DNA from: Arenicola marina
Taxonomy: Eukaryota > Annelida > Polychaeta > Arenicolidae
Length of the DNA: 64,000 bases
Assembly (NCBI GenBank): GCA_964019135.1
Contig: OZ025255.1
Span: 6,572,001 to 6,636,000 of the forward strand
Direction of reading: 5' to 3'
The translations under genes and the position numbers were made by a program. Each line of letters opens with the position of its first letter. Position 1 is the stretch's first letter. Positions 26,501-39,571 of the stretch are shown one piece after another. The notes beneath the pieces are model-generated. The model saw nothing but the letters and a program-made list of their open reading frames with translations. It was not told the DNA's origin and did no database searches.

Positions 26501-27862
26501 AGTGTTTTGTACCGTATGTCGCTATAACTGAGGGTTGGGTGAAGTATGTCCCTAAAAGCGAGTGTCTTGAATAGTATATCGCTAAAACCGAGTGTGGTTT
26601 GTGCAGTATGTCGCTATAACCGAGCGTTTTGCATAGTATGTCAATAAAACCGACTGTTTGAGCAGTATATCGCTCGTACCGAGTGTTTTGAGCAGTATGT
26701 CGCTCGTACCGATTGTTTTGGGAAGTGGGATACTGGAATCTGGCGTGTTTCCCTAGTATGTCGCTCAAACCGAGTGTTTTTAACAGTATATCGCTATAAC
26801 CGAGTGTTATGTGTAGTAAATCCTTAAAACGGATTGTTTTGAGTAGTATATCGTTAGAACCGAGTGTTTTGTTCAAGAAAATGATCGAGACATGTTTGTT
26901 TGTGTTCTATATCACTACAACCGAGTGATTTGTACAGGATGTCGCTATAACTGAGTGTTTGGTGTAATATATCCCTAAAAGCCAGTGTCTTTAATAGTAT
27001 ATCGCTAAACCCGAGTGTGGTTTGTGCAGTATATCGCTATAACCGAGTGTTATGTGTAGTAAATCCTTGAAACAGAGTGTTTTGAGTATTATATCGTTAG
27101 AACCGAGTGTTTTGGTTAATAAAACGATCGAAACATGTCTGTTTGTGTTGTATTTGTACAGGATGTCGCTATAACTGAGCGTTGGGTGAAGTATATCCCT
27201 AAAAGCGAATGTTTTTAGTAGTATGTCCCTAAATACGAGTGTTTTGAGCAGTATATCGGTAGAACCGAGTGATTTGTAAAGTATGCCGCTATTACCGAGT
27301 GTTTTGTACAGTATATCCCTATAACCGAGTGCTTCGTGTAGTATATCCCTCAAAGCGAGTGTTTTGAGTAGCATATCGGTAGAACCGAGTGTTTTGGTCA
27401 AGAAAATGATCGAATCATGTCTGTTTGTGTCGTATATCGCTAAAGCCGAGTGTTTTGTACCGTATGTCGTTATAACCGCGTGTTTTGTATAGTAAATCCC
27501 TAAACCGAGTGTTTTGAGCAGTATATCGGTAGAACCGAGTGTTTTGTTCAAGAAAATGATCGAATCATGTTTGTTTGTGTTCTATATCACTACAGCCGAG
27601 AGTTTTGTACCGTATGTCGCTATAACTGAGTGTTTGGTGTAATATATCGCTAAAACCGAGTGTGGTTTGTGCTGTATGTCGCTATAACCGAGCGTTTTGC
27701 GTAGTATGTCAATAAAACCGACTGTTTGAGCAGTATGTCGCTCGTACCGATTGTTTTGGGAAATGGGATACTGGAATCTGGTGTGTTTCCCTAGTATGTT
27801 GCTAAAACCGAGTGTTTTTTTACGGTATATCAGTATAACCGAGTGTTATGTGTAGTAAATCC
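20479..27862. repeat. Satellite block D2 (7,612-bp period)
   Basis: Second copy of D1, with the third solo-LTR-like insertion. Matching stops near 27,862, where D1 continues into a GTGAATCC-type unit and D2 into a GTAAATCC-type unit. The next kilobase (about 27.9-29.0 kb) resembles 24.95-26.0 kb at an offset near 2,940 with more differences, which suggests an older duplication. Confidence 0.9.
21994..22710. mobile_element. Solo-LTR-like insertion, copy 3
   Basis: Same insertion and flanks, 7,612 bp after copy 2. It shares copy 2's base at the site where copies 1 and 2 differ, so it descends from copy 2. Confidence 0.72.
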
Positions 27863-30800
27863 TTAAAACAGAGTGTTTTGAGTAGTATGTCGTTAGAACC
27901 GAGTGTTTTGGTTAATAAAATTATCGAACCATGTGAGTTTGTGTTGTATATCGCTAAAGCCGAGTGATTTGTCGAGCATGCCGCTATAACTAAGTGTTTG
28001 ATGTAGTATATCCCTAAAAGCGAGTGTTTTAAGTAGTATATCGCTAAAACCGCGTGTTTTATACAGTATGTCGCTTGAACCGAATGTTTTTTGTACTTTG
28101 TACCTAAAACCTGGTGTTTTTAGCAGTATATCCCTTGCACGGAGTGTTTTGGTTAATAAAATGATCGAATCATGTCTGTTTGTGTTGTATATCGCTAAAG
28201 CCGAGTGATTTGTACAGGATGTCGCTATAACTGAGTGCTGGGTGAAGTATATCTCTAAAAGCGAATGTTTTTAGTAGTATGTCCCTAAAAGCGAGTGCTT
28301 TGAGCAGTATATCGGTAGAACCGAGTGTTTTGGTAAATAAAACGATCGAAACATGTGTGTTTGTGTTGTATATCGCTAAAGCCGAGTGATTTGTAGAGTA
28401 TGTCGCTATAACTAAGTGTTTGATGTAGTATATCCCTAAAAGCGAGTGTTTTAAGTAGTATATCCCTAAAACCGCGTGTTTCATACAGTATGTCGCTTGA
28501 GCCGAATGTTTTGTGTACTTTGTACCTAAAACCGGGTGTTTTAGCAGTATATCCCTTGTACCGAGTGTTTTGGTTAATAAAATGATCGAATCATGTCTGT
28601 TTGCGTTGTATATCGCTAAAGCCGAGTGATTTGTACAGGATGTCGCTATAACTGAGTGTTGGGTGAAGTATATCCCTAAAAGCGAATGTTTTTAGTAGTA
28701 TGTCCCTAAAAGCGAGTGTTTTGAGCAGTATATCGGTAGAACCGAGTGATTTGTAGAGTATGCCGCTATTACCGAGTGTTTTGTACAGTATATCCCTATA
28801 ACCGAGTGCTTCGTGTAGTATATCCCTAAAAGCGAGTGTTTTGAGTAGCACATCGGTAGAACCGAGTGTTTTGGTCAATAAAATGATCGAATCATGTCTG
28901 TTTGTGTCGTATATCGCTAAAGCCGAGTGTTTTGTACCGTATGTCGTTATAACCGCGTGTTTTGTATAGTAAATCCCTAAAACCGAGTGTTTTGAGCAGT
29001 ATATCGGTAGAACCGAGTGTTTTGTTCAAGAAAATGATCGAATCATGTTTGTTTGTGTTCTATATCACTACAGCCGAGAGTTTTGTACCGTATGTCGCTA
29101 TAACTGAGTGTTTGGTGTAATATATCCCTAAAACCGAGTGTGGTTTGTGCAGTATGTCGCTATAACCGAGCGTTTTGCGTAGTATGTCAATAAAACCGAC
29201 TGTTTGAGCAGTTTGTCGCTCGTACCGATTGTGTTGGGAAGTGGGATGCTGGAATCTGGTGTGTTTTCCTAGTATGTCGCTAAAACCGAGTGTTTTTTTA
29301 CAGTATATCGCTATACCCGAGTGTTATATGTAGTAAATCCTTAAAACAGAGTGTTTTGAGTAGTATGTCGTTAGAACCGAGTGTTTTGGTTAATAAAATT
29401 ATCGAACCATGTGTGTTTGTGTTGTATATTGCTAAAGCCGAGTGATTTGTAGAGCATGCCGCTATAACTAAGTGTTTGATGTAGTATATCCCTAAAAGCG
29501 AGTGTTTTAAGTAGTAAATCGCTAAAACCGCGTGTTTTATACAGTATGTCGCTTGAACCGAATGTTTTGTGTACTTTGTACCTAAAACCTGGTGTTTTTA
29601 GCAGTATATCCCTTGTACCGAGTGTTTTGGTTAATAAAATTATCGAACCATGTATGTTTGTGTTGTATATCGCTAAAGCCGAGTGATTTGTAGAGCATGC
29701 CGCTATAACTAAGTGTTTGATGTAGTATATCCCTAAAAGCGAGTGTTTTAAGTAGTATATCGCTAAAACCGCGTGTTTTATACAGTATGTCGCTTGAGCC
29801 GAATGTTTTGTGTACTTTGTACCTAAAACCGGGTGTTTTAGCAGTATATCCCTTGTACCGAGTGTTTTGGTTAATAAAATGATCGAATCATGTCTGTTTG
29901 TGTTGTATTTGTACAGGATGTCGCTATAACTGAGGGTTGGGTGAAGTATGTCCATAAAAGCGAATGTTTTTAGTAGTATGTCCCTAAATACGAGTGTTTT
30001 GAGCAGTATATCGGTAGAACCGAGTGATTTGTAGAGTATGCCGCTATTACCGAGTGTTTTTTACAGTATATCGCTATACCCGAGTATTATGTGTAGCAAA
30101 TCCTTAAAACAGAGCGTTGTGAGTAGTATGTCGTTAGAACCGAGTGTTTTGGTTAATAAAATTATCGAACCATGTGTGTTTGTGTTGTATATCGCTAATG
30201 CCGAGTGTTTTGTGCCGTATGTCGTTAAAACCGCGTGTTTTGTATCGTAAATTCCTAAAACCGAGTGTTTTGAGCAGTATATCGGTAGAACCGAGTGTTT
30301 TGTTCAAGAAAATGATCGAATCATGTTTGTTTGTGTTCTATGTCACTACAGCCGAGAGTTTTGTACCGTATGTCGCTATAACTGAGTGTTTGGTGTAATA
30401 TATCGCTAAAACCGAGTGTGGTTTGTGCTGTATGTCGCTATAACCGAGCGTTTTGCGTAGTATGTCAATAAAACCGACTGTTTGAGCAGTATGTCGCTCG
30501 TACCGATTGTTTTGGGAAATGGGATACTGGAATCTGGTGTGTTTCCCTAGTATGTTGCTAAGACCGAGTGTTTTTTTACAGTATATCGCTATACCCGAGT
30601 GTTATGTGTAGTAAATCCTTAAAACAGAGTATTTTGAGTAGTATGTCGTTAGAACCGAGTGTTTTGGTTAATAAAATTATCGAACCATGTGTGTTTGTGT
30701 TGTATATCGCTAAAGCCGAGTGATTTGTAGAGTATGCCGCTATAACTAAGTGTTTGATGTAGTATATCCCTAAAAGCGAGTGTTTTAAGCAGTATATCGG

Positions 30801-32859
30801 TAGAACCGAGTGTTTTGTTCAAGATAATGATCGAATCATGTTTGTTTGTGTTCTATATCACTACAGCCGAGTGTTTTGTACCGTATGTCGCTATAACTGA
30901 GTGTTGGGTGAAGTATGTCCCTAAAAGCGAGTGTCTTGAATCGTATATCGGTAAAACCGAGTGTGGTTTGTGCAGTATGTCGCTATAACCGAGCGTTTTG
31001 CGTAGTATGTCAATAAAACCGACTGTTTGAGCAGTATATCGCTCGTACCGAGTGTTTTGAGCAGCATGTCGCTCGTACCGATTGTTTTGGGAAGTGGGAT
31101 ACTGGAATCTGGTGTGTTTCCCTAGCATGTCGCTAAAACCGAGTGTTTTTTTACAGTATATCGCTATAACCGAGTGTTATGTGTAGTAAATCCTTAAAAC
31201 AGATTGTTTTGAGTAGTATATCGTTAGAACCGACTGTTTTGTTCAAGAAAATGATCGAATCATGTTTGTTTGTGTTCTATATCACTACAGCCGAGTGATT
31301 TGTACAGGATGTCGCTATAACTGAGTGTTGGGTGAAGTATATCCCTAAAAGTGAATGTTTTTAGTAGTATGTCCCTAAGAACGAGTGTTTTGAGCAGTAT
31401 ATCGGTAGAACCGAGTGATTTGTAGAGTATGCCGCTATTACCGAGTGTTTTGTACAGTATATCCCTATAACCGAGTGCTTCGTGTAGTATATCCCTAAAA
31501 GCGAGTGTTTTGCGTAGCATATCGGTAGAACCGAGTGTTTTGGTCAGGAAAATGATCGAATCATGTCTGTTTGTGTCGTATATCGCTAAAGCCGAGTATT
31601 TTGTACCGTATGTCGTTATAACCGCATGTTTTGTATAGTAAACCCCTCAAACCGAGTGTTTTGAGCAGTATATCGGTAGAACCGAGTGTTTTGTTCAAGA
31701 AAATGATCGAATCATGTTTGTTTGTGTTCTATATCACTACAGCCGAGTGTTTTGTACCGTATATCGCTATAACTGTGTGTTTGGTGTAATGTATCCCTAA
31801 AAGCGAGTGTCTTGAATAGTATATCGCTAAAACCGAGTGTGGTTTGTGCAGTATGTCGCTATAACCGAGCGTTTTGCGTAGTATGTCAATAAAACCGAGC
31901 GTTTGAGCAGTATGTCGATCGTACCGATTGTTTTGGGCAGTGGGAAACTGGAATCTGGTGAGTTTCCCTAGTATGTCGCTAAAACCGAATGTTTTTTACA
32001 GTATATCGCTATACCCGAGTGTTATCTGTAGTAAATCCTTAAAACAGAGTGTTTTGAATAGTATGTCGTTAGAACCGAGTGTTTTGCTTAATAAAATGAT
32101 CGAACCATGTGTGTTTGTGTTGTATATCGCTAAAGCCGAGTGATTTGTAGAACATGCCGCTATAAGTAAGTGTTTGATGTGGCATATCCCTAAAAGCGAG
32201 TGTTTTAAGTAATATATCGCTAAAACCGCGTGTTTTATACAGTATGTCGCTTGAACCGAATGTTTTGTGTAATTTGTACCTAAAACCGGGTGTTTTTAGC
32301 AGTATATCGCTTGTACCGAGTGGTTTGGTTAATAAAATGATCAAATCATGTCTGTTTGTGTTGTATATCGCTAAAGCCGGGTGATTTGTAGAGCATGCCG
32401 CTATAACTAAGTGTTTGATGTAGTATATCCCTAAAAGCGAGTGTTTTAAGTAGTATATCGCTAAAACCGCGTGTTTTATACAGTATATCGCTTGTACCGA
32501 GTGTTTTGGTTAAAAAAATGATCGAATCATGTCTGTTTGTGTTGTATTTGTACAGGATGTCGCTATAACTGAGTGTTGGGTGAAGTATATCCCTAAAAGC
32601 GATTGTTTTTAGTAGTATGTCCCTACATACGAGTGGTTTGAGCAGTATATCGGTAGAACCGAGTGATTTGTAGAGTATGCCGCTATTACCGAGTGTTTTG
32701 TACAGTATATCCCTATAACCGAGTGCTTCGTGTAGTATATCCCTAAAAGCGAGTGTTTTGAGCAGCATATCGGTAGAACCGAGTGTTTTGGTCAAGAAAA
32801 TTATCGAATCATGTCTGTTTGTGTCGTATATCGATAAAGCCGAGTGTTTTGTGCCGTAT

Positions 32860-35800
32860 GTCGTTATAACTGAGTGTTTGGTGTAATATATCCCTAAAAC
32901 CGAGTGTGGTTTGTGCAGTATGTCGCTATAACCGAGCGTTTTGCGTAGTATGTCAATAAAATCGACTGTTTGAGCAGTTTGTCGCTCGTACCGATTGTTT
33001 TGGGAAGTGGGATACTGGAATCTGGTGTGTTTCCCTAGTATGTCGCTAAAACCGAGTGTTTTTTTACAGTATATCGCTATACCCGAGTGTTATGTGTAGT
33101 AAATCCTTAAAACAGATTGTTTTGAGTAGTATGTCGTCAGCACCGAGTGTTTTGGTTAATAAAATTATCGAACCATGTGTGTTTGTGTTGTATATCGCTA
33201 AAGCCGAGTGATTTGTAGAGCATGCCGCTAAAACTAAGTGTTTGATGTAGTATATCCCTAAAAGCGAATGTATAAAGTAGTATATCGCTAAAACCGCGTG
33301 TTTTATACAGTATGTCGCTTGAACCGAATGTTTTGTGCACTTTGTACCTAAAACCGGGTGTTTTTAGCAGTATATCCCTTGTACCGAGTGTTTTGGTTAA
33401 TAAAATGATCGAATCATGTCTGTTTGTGTTGTATATCGCTGAAGCCGAGTGATTTGTACAGGATGTCGCTATGACTGAATGTTGGGTGAAGTATATCCCT
33501 AAAAGCGAATGTTTTTGGTAGTATGTCCCTAAAGCCGAGTGTTTTGACCAGTATATCGGTAGAACCGAGGGATTTGTAGAGTATGCCGCTATTACCGAGT
33601 GTTTTGTACAGTATATCCCTATAACCGAGTGCTTCGTGTAGTATATCCCTAAAAGCGAGTGTTTTGAGTAGCATATCAGTAGAACCGAGTGTTTTGGTCA
33701 AGAAAATGATCGAATCATGTCTGTTTGTGTCGTATATCGCTAAAGCCGAGTGTTTTGTACCGTATGTCGCTATAACCGCGTGTTTTGTATAGTAAGTCTC
33801 TAAAAGCGAGTGTTTTGAGCAGTATATCGGTAGAACCGAGTGTTTTGTTCAAGCAAATGATCGAATCATGTTTGTTTATGTTCTATATCACTACAGCCGA
33901 GTGTTTTGTACCGTATATCGCTATAACTGAGTGTTTGGTGTAATATATCCCTAAAAGCGAGTGTCTTGAATAGTATATCGCTAAAACCGAGTGTGGTTTG
34001 TGCAGTATGTCGCTATAACCGAGCGTTTTGCGTAGTATGTCAATAAAACCGACTGTTTTAGCAGTATGTCGCTCGTACCGTTTGTTTTGGGCAGTGGGAT
34101 ACTGGAATCTGGTGTGTTTCCCTAGTATGTCGCTAAAACCGAATGTTTTTTACAGTATATCGCTATACCCGAGTGTTATGTGTAGTAAATCCTTAAAACA
34201 GAGTGTTTTGAATAGTATGTCGTTAGAACCGAGTGTTTTGGTTAATAAAAGGATCGAACCATGTGTGTTTGTGTTGTATATCGCTAAAGCCGAGTTGTAG
34301 AGCATGCCGCTATAACTAAGTGTTTGATGTAGTATATCCCTAAAAGCGAGTGTTTAAAGTAGTATATCGCTAAAACCGCGTGTTTTATACAGTATGTCGC
34401 TTGAACCGAATGTTTTGTGCACTTTGTACCTAAAACCGGGTGTTTTTAGCAGTATATCCGTTGTACCGAGTGTTTTGGTTAATAAAATGATCGAATCATG
34501 TCTGTTTGTGTTGTATATCGCTAAAGCCGAGTGATTTGTACAGGATGTCGCTATGACTGAGTGTTGGGTGAAGTATATCCCTAAAAGCGAATGTTTTTAG
34601 TAGTATGTCCCTAAAAGCGAGTGTTTTGAGCAGTATATCGGTAGAACCGAGTGATTTGTAGAGTATGCCGCTATTACCGAGTGTTTTGTACGGTATATCC
34701 CTATAACCGAGTGCTTCGTGTAGTATATCCCTAAAAGCGAGTGTCTTGAGTTGCATATCAGTAGAACCGAGTGTTTTGGTCAAGAAAATGATCGAATCAT
34801 GTTTGTTTGTGTTCTATATCACTACAGCCGAGTGTTTTGTACCGTATGTCGCTATAACTGAGTGTTTGGTGTAATATATCCCTAAAACCGAGTGTGGTTT
34901 GGGCAGTATGTCGCTATAACCGAGCGTTTTGGGAAGTGGGACACTGGAATCTGGTGTGTTTCCCTAGTATGTCGCTAAAACCGAGTGTTTTTTTTACAGT
35001 ATGTCGCTATAACCGAGCGTTTTGGGAAGTGGGACACTGGAATCTGGTGTGTTTCCCTAGTATGTCGCTAAAACCGAGTGTTTTTTTTACAGTATATCGC
35101 TATACCCGAGTATTATGTGTAGTAAATCCTTAAGACAGAGTGTTGTGAGTAGTATGTCGTTAGAACCGAGTGTTTTGGTTAATAAAATTATCGAACCATG
35201 TGTGTTTGTGTTGTATATCCCTAAAGCCGAGTGATTTGTAGAGCATGCCGCTATAACTAAGTGTTTGATGTAGTATATCCCTAAAAGCGAGTGTTTTAAG
35301 CGGTATATCGGTAGAACCGAGTGTTTTGTTCAAGAAAATGATCGAATCATGTTTGTTTGTGTTCTATATCACTACAACCGAGTGTTTTGTACCGTATGTC
35401 GCTATAACTGAGTGTTGGGTGAAGTATGTCCCTAAAAGCGAGTGTCTTGAATAGTATATCGCTAAAACCGAGTGTGGTTTGTGCAGTATGTCGCTATAAC
35501 CGAGCGTTTTGCGTAGTATGCCAATAAAACCGACTGTTTGAGCAGTATATCGCTCGTACCGAGTGTTTTGAGCAGTATGTCGCTCGTACCGATTGTTTTG
35601 GGAAGTGGGATACTGGAATCTGGTGTGTTTCCCTAGTATGTCGCTAAAACCGAGTGTTTTTTACAGTATATCGCTATAACCGAGTGTTATGTGTAGTAAA
35701 TCCTTAAAACAGATTGTTTTGAGTAGTATATCGTTAGAACCGAGCGTTTTGTTCAAGAAAATGATCGAATCATGTTTGTTTGTGTTCTATATCACTACAG

Positions 35801-36213
35801 CCGAGTGTTTTGTACCGTATGTCGCTTTAACTGAGTGTTTGGCGTAATATATCCCTAAAAACGAGTGTCTTGAATAGTATATCGCTAAAACCGAGTGTGG
35901 TTTGTGCAGTATGTCGCTATAACCGAGCGTTTTGCGTAGTATGTCAATAAAACTGACTGTTTGAGCAGTATGTCGCTCGTACCGATTGTTTTGGGAAGTG
36001 GGATACTGGAATCTGGTCTGTTTCCCTAGTATGTCGCTAAAACCGAATGTTTTTTACAGTATATCGCTATACCCGAGTGTTATGTGTAGTAAATCCTTAA
36101 AACCGAGTGTTTTGAGTAGTATGTCGTTAGAACCGAGTGTTTTGTTGAAGAAAATGATCGAATCATGTTTGTTTGTGTTCTATATCACTACAGCCGAGTG
36201 TTTTGTACCGTAT
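32860..36213. repeat. Satellite block E1 (3.36-kb period)
   Basis: First of three near-identical blocks. The offset to the next block is 3,354 in the first part and 3,358 after a 4-bp length difference near 34,290. Shared rare features are the GTCAGCACCGAG unit, the GAATGTATAAAG unit and a 93-bp cassette repeat. Confidence 0.88.
34904..35095. repeat. 93-bp cassette tandem repeat inside block E1
   Basis: A cassette running from TCGCTATAACCGAGCGTTTT through GGGACACTGG to a T-rich end occurs twice head to tail with a 93-bp step (TCGC at 34,911 and 35,004). The same pair recurs near 38,269 and 41,627 in the later blocks. Confidence 0.8.
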
Positions 36214-39200
36214 GTCGCTATAACTGAGTGTTTGGTGTAATATATCCCTAAAACCGAGTGTGGTTTGTGCAGTATGTCGCTATAACCGAGCGTTTTGCGT
36301 AGTATGTCAATAAAGCCGACTGTTTGAGCAGTATGTCGCTCGTACCGATTGTTTTGGGAAGTGGGATACTGGAATCTGGTGTGTTTCCCTAGTATGTCGC
36401 TAAAACCGAGTGTTTTTTTACAGTATATCGCTATACCCGAGTGTTATGTGTAGTAAATCCTTAAAACAGATTGTTTTGAGTAGTATGTCGTCAGCACCGA
36501 GTGTTTTGGTTAATAAAATTATCGAACCATGTGTGTTTGTGTTGTATATCGCTAAAGCCGAGTGATTTGTAGAGCATGCCGCTAAAACTAAGTGTTTGAT
36601 GTAGTATATCCCTAAAAGCGAATGTATAAAGTAGTATATCGCTAAAACCGCGTGTTTTATACAGTATGTCGCTTGAACCGAATGTTTTGTGCACTTTGTA
36701 CCTAAAACCGGGTGTTTTTAGCAGTATATCCCTTGTACCGAGTGTTTTGGTTAATAAAATGATCGAATCATGTCTGTTTGTGTTGTATATCGCTGAAGCC
36801 GAGTGATTTGTACAGGATGTCGCTATGACTGAATGTTGGGTGAAGTATATCCCTAAAAGCGAATGTTTTTGGTAGTATGTCCCTAAAGCCGAGTGTTTTG
36901 ACCAGTATATCGGTAGAACCGAGGGATTTGTAGAGTATGCCGCTATTACCGAGTGTTTTGTACAGTATATCCCTATAACCGAGTGCTTCGTGTAGTATAT
37001 CCCTAAAAGCGAGTGTTTTGAGTAGCATATCAGTAGAACCGAGTGTTTTGGTCAAGAAAATGATCGAATCATGTCTGTTTGTGTCGTATATCGCTAAAGC
37101 CGAGTGTTTTGTACCGTATGTCGCTATAACCGCGTGTTTTGTATAGTAAGTCTCTAAAAGCGAGTGTTTTGAGCAGTATATCGGTAGAACCGAGTGTTTT
37201 GTTCAAGCAAATGATCGAATCATGTTTGTTTATGTTCTATATCACTACAGCCGAGTGTTTTGTACCGTATATCGCTATAACTGAGTGTTTGGTGTAATAT
37301 ATCCCTAAAAGCGAGTGTCTTGAATAGTATATCGCTAAAACCGAGTGTGGTTTGTGCAGTATGTCGCTATAACCGAGCGTTTTGCGTAGTATGTCAATAA
37401 AACCGACTGTTTTAGCAGTATGTCGCTCGTACCGTTTGTTTTGGGCAGTGGGATACTGGAATCTGGTATGTTTCCCTAGTATGTCGCTAAAACCGAATGT
37501 TTTTTACAGTATATCGCTATACCCGAGTGTTATGTGTAGTAAATCCTTAAAACAGAGTGTTTTGAATAGTATGTCGTTAGAACCGAGTGTTTTGGTTAAT
37601 AAAAGGATCGAACCATGTGTGTTTGTGTTGTATATCGCTAAAGCCGAGTGATTTGTAGAGCATGCCGCTATAACTAAGTGTTTGATGTAGTATATCCCTA
37701 AAAGCGAGTGTTTAAAGTAGTATATCGCTAAAACCGCGTGTTTTATACAGTATGTCGCTTGAACCGAATGTTTTGTGCACTTTGTACCTAAAACCGGGTG
37801 TTTTTAGCAGTATATCCGTTGTACCGAGTGTTTTGGTTAATAAAATGATCGAATCATGTCTGTTTGTGTTGTATATCGCTAAAGCCGAGTGATTTGTACA
37901 GGATGTCGCTATGACTGAGTGTTGGGTGAAGTATATCCCTAAAAGCGAATGTTTTTAGTAGTATGTCCCTAAAAGCGAGTGTTTTGAGCAGTATATCGGT
38001 AGAACCGAGTGATTTGTAGAGTATGCCGCTATTACCGAGTGTTTTGTACGGTATATCCCTATAACCGAGTGCTTCGTGTAGTATATCCCTAAAAGCGAGT
38101 GTCTTGAGTTGCATATCAGTAGAACCGAGTGTTTTGGTCAAGAAAATGATCGAATCATGTTTGTTTGTGTTCTATATCACTACAGCCGAGTGTTTTGTAC
38201 CGTATGTCGCTATAACTGAGTGTTTGGTGTAATATATCCCTAAAACCGAGTGTGGTTTGGGCAGTATGTCGCTATAACCGAGCGTTTTGGGAAGTGGGAC
38301 ACTGGAATCTGGTGTGTTTCCCTAGTATGTCGCTAAAACCGAGTGTTTTTTTTACAGTATGTCGCTATAACCGAGCGTTTTGGGAAGTGGGACACTGGAA
38401 TCTGGTGTGTTTCCCTAGTATGTCGCTAAAACCGAGTGTTTTTTTTACAGTATATCGCTATACCCGAGTATTATGTGTAGTAAATCCTTAAGACAGAGTG
38501 TTGTGAGTAGTATGTCGTTAGAACCGAGTGTTTTGGTTAATAAAATTATCGAACCATGTGTGTTTGTGTTGTATATCCCTAAAGCCGAGTGATTTGTAGA
38601 GCATGCCGCTATAACTAAGTGTTTGATGTAGTATATCCCTAAAAGCGAGTGTTTTAAGCGGTATATCGGTAGAACCGAGTGTTTTGTTCAAGAAAATGAT
38701 CGAATCATGTTTGTTTGTGTTCTATATCACTACAACCGAGTGTTTTGTACCGTATGTCGCTATAACTGAGTGTTGGGTGAAGTATGTCCCTAAAAGCGAG
38801 TGTCTTGAATAGTATATCGCTAAAACCGAGTGTGGTTTGTGCAGTATGTCGCTATAACCGAGCGTTTTGCGTAGTATGCCAATAAAACCGACTGTTTGAG
38901 CAGTATATCGCTCGTACCGAGTGTTTTGAGCAGTATGTCGCTCGTACCGATTGTTTTGGGAAGTGGGATACTGGAATCTGGTGTGTTTCCCTAGTATGTC
39001 GCTAAAACCGAGTGTTTTTTACAGTATATCGCTATAACCGAGTGTTATGTGTAGTAAATCCTTAAAACAGATTGTTTTGAGTAGTATATCGTTAGAACCG
39101 AGCGTTTTGTTCAAGAAAATGATCGAATCATGTTTGTTTGTGTTCTATATCACTACAGCCGAGTGTTTTGTACCGTATGTCGCTTTAACTGAGTGTTTGG

Positions 39201-39571
39201 CGTAATATATCCCTAAAAACGAGTGTCTTGAATAGTATATCGCTAAAACCGAGTGTGGTTTGTGCAGTATGTCGCTATAACCGAGCGTTTTGCGTAGTAT
39301 GTCAATAAAACTGACTGTTTGAGCAGTATGTCGCTCGTACCGATTGTTTTGGGAAGTGGGATACTGGAATCTGGTCTGTTTCCCTAGTATGTCGCTAAAA
39401 CCGAATGTTTTTTACAGTATATCGCTATACCCGAGTGTTATGTGTAGTAAATCCTTAAAACCGAGTGTTTTGAGTAGTATGTCGTTAGAACCGAGTGTTT
39501 TGTTGAAGAAAATGATCGAATCATGTTTGTTTGTGTTCTATATCACTACAGCCGAGTGTTTTGTACCGTAT
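36214..39571. repeat. Satellite block E2 (3,358-bp period)
   Basis: Second copy of the 3.36-kb block, matching the next one at a constant offset of 3,358 with only rare single-base differences (for example near 37,469). Confidence 0.88.
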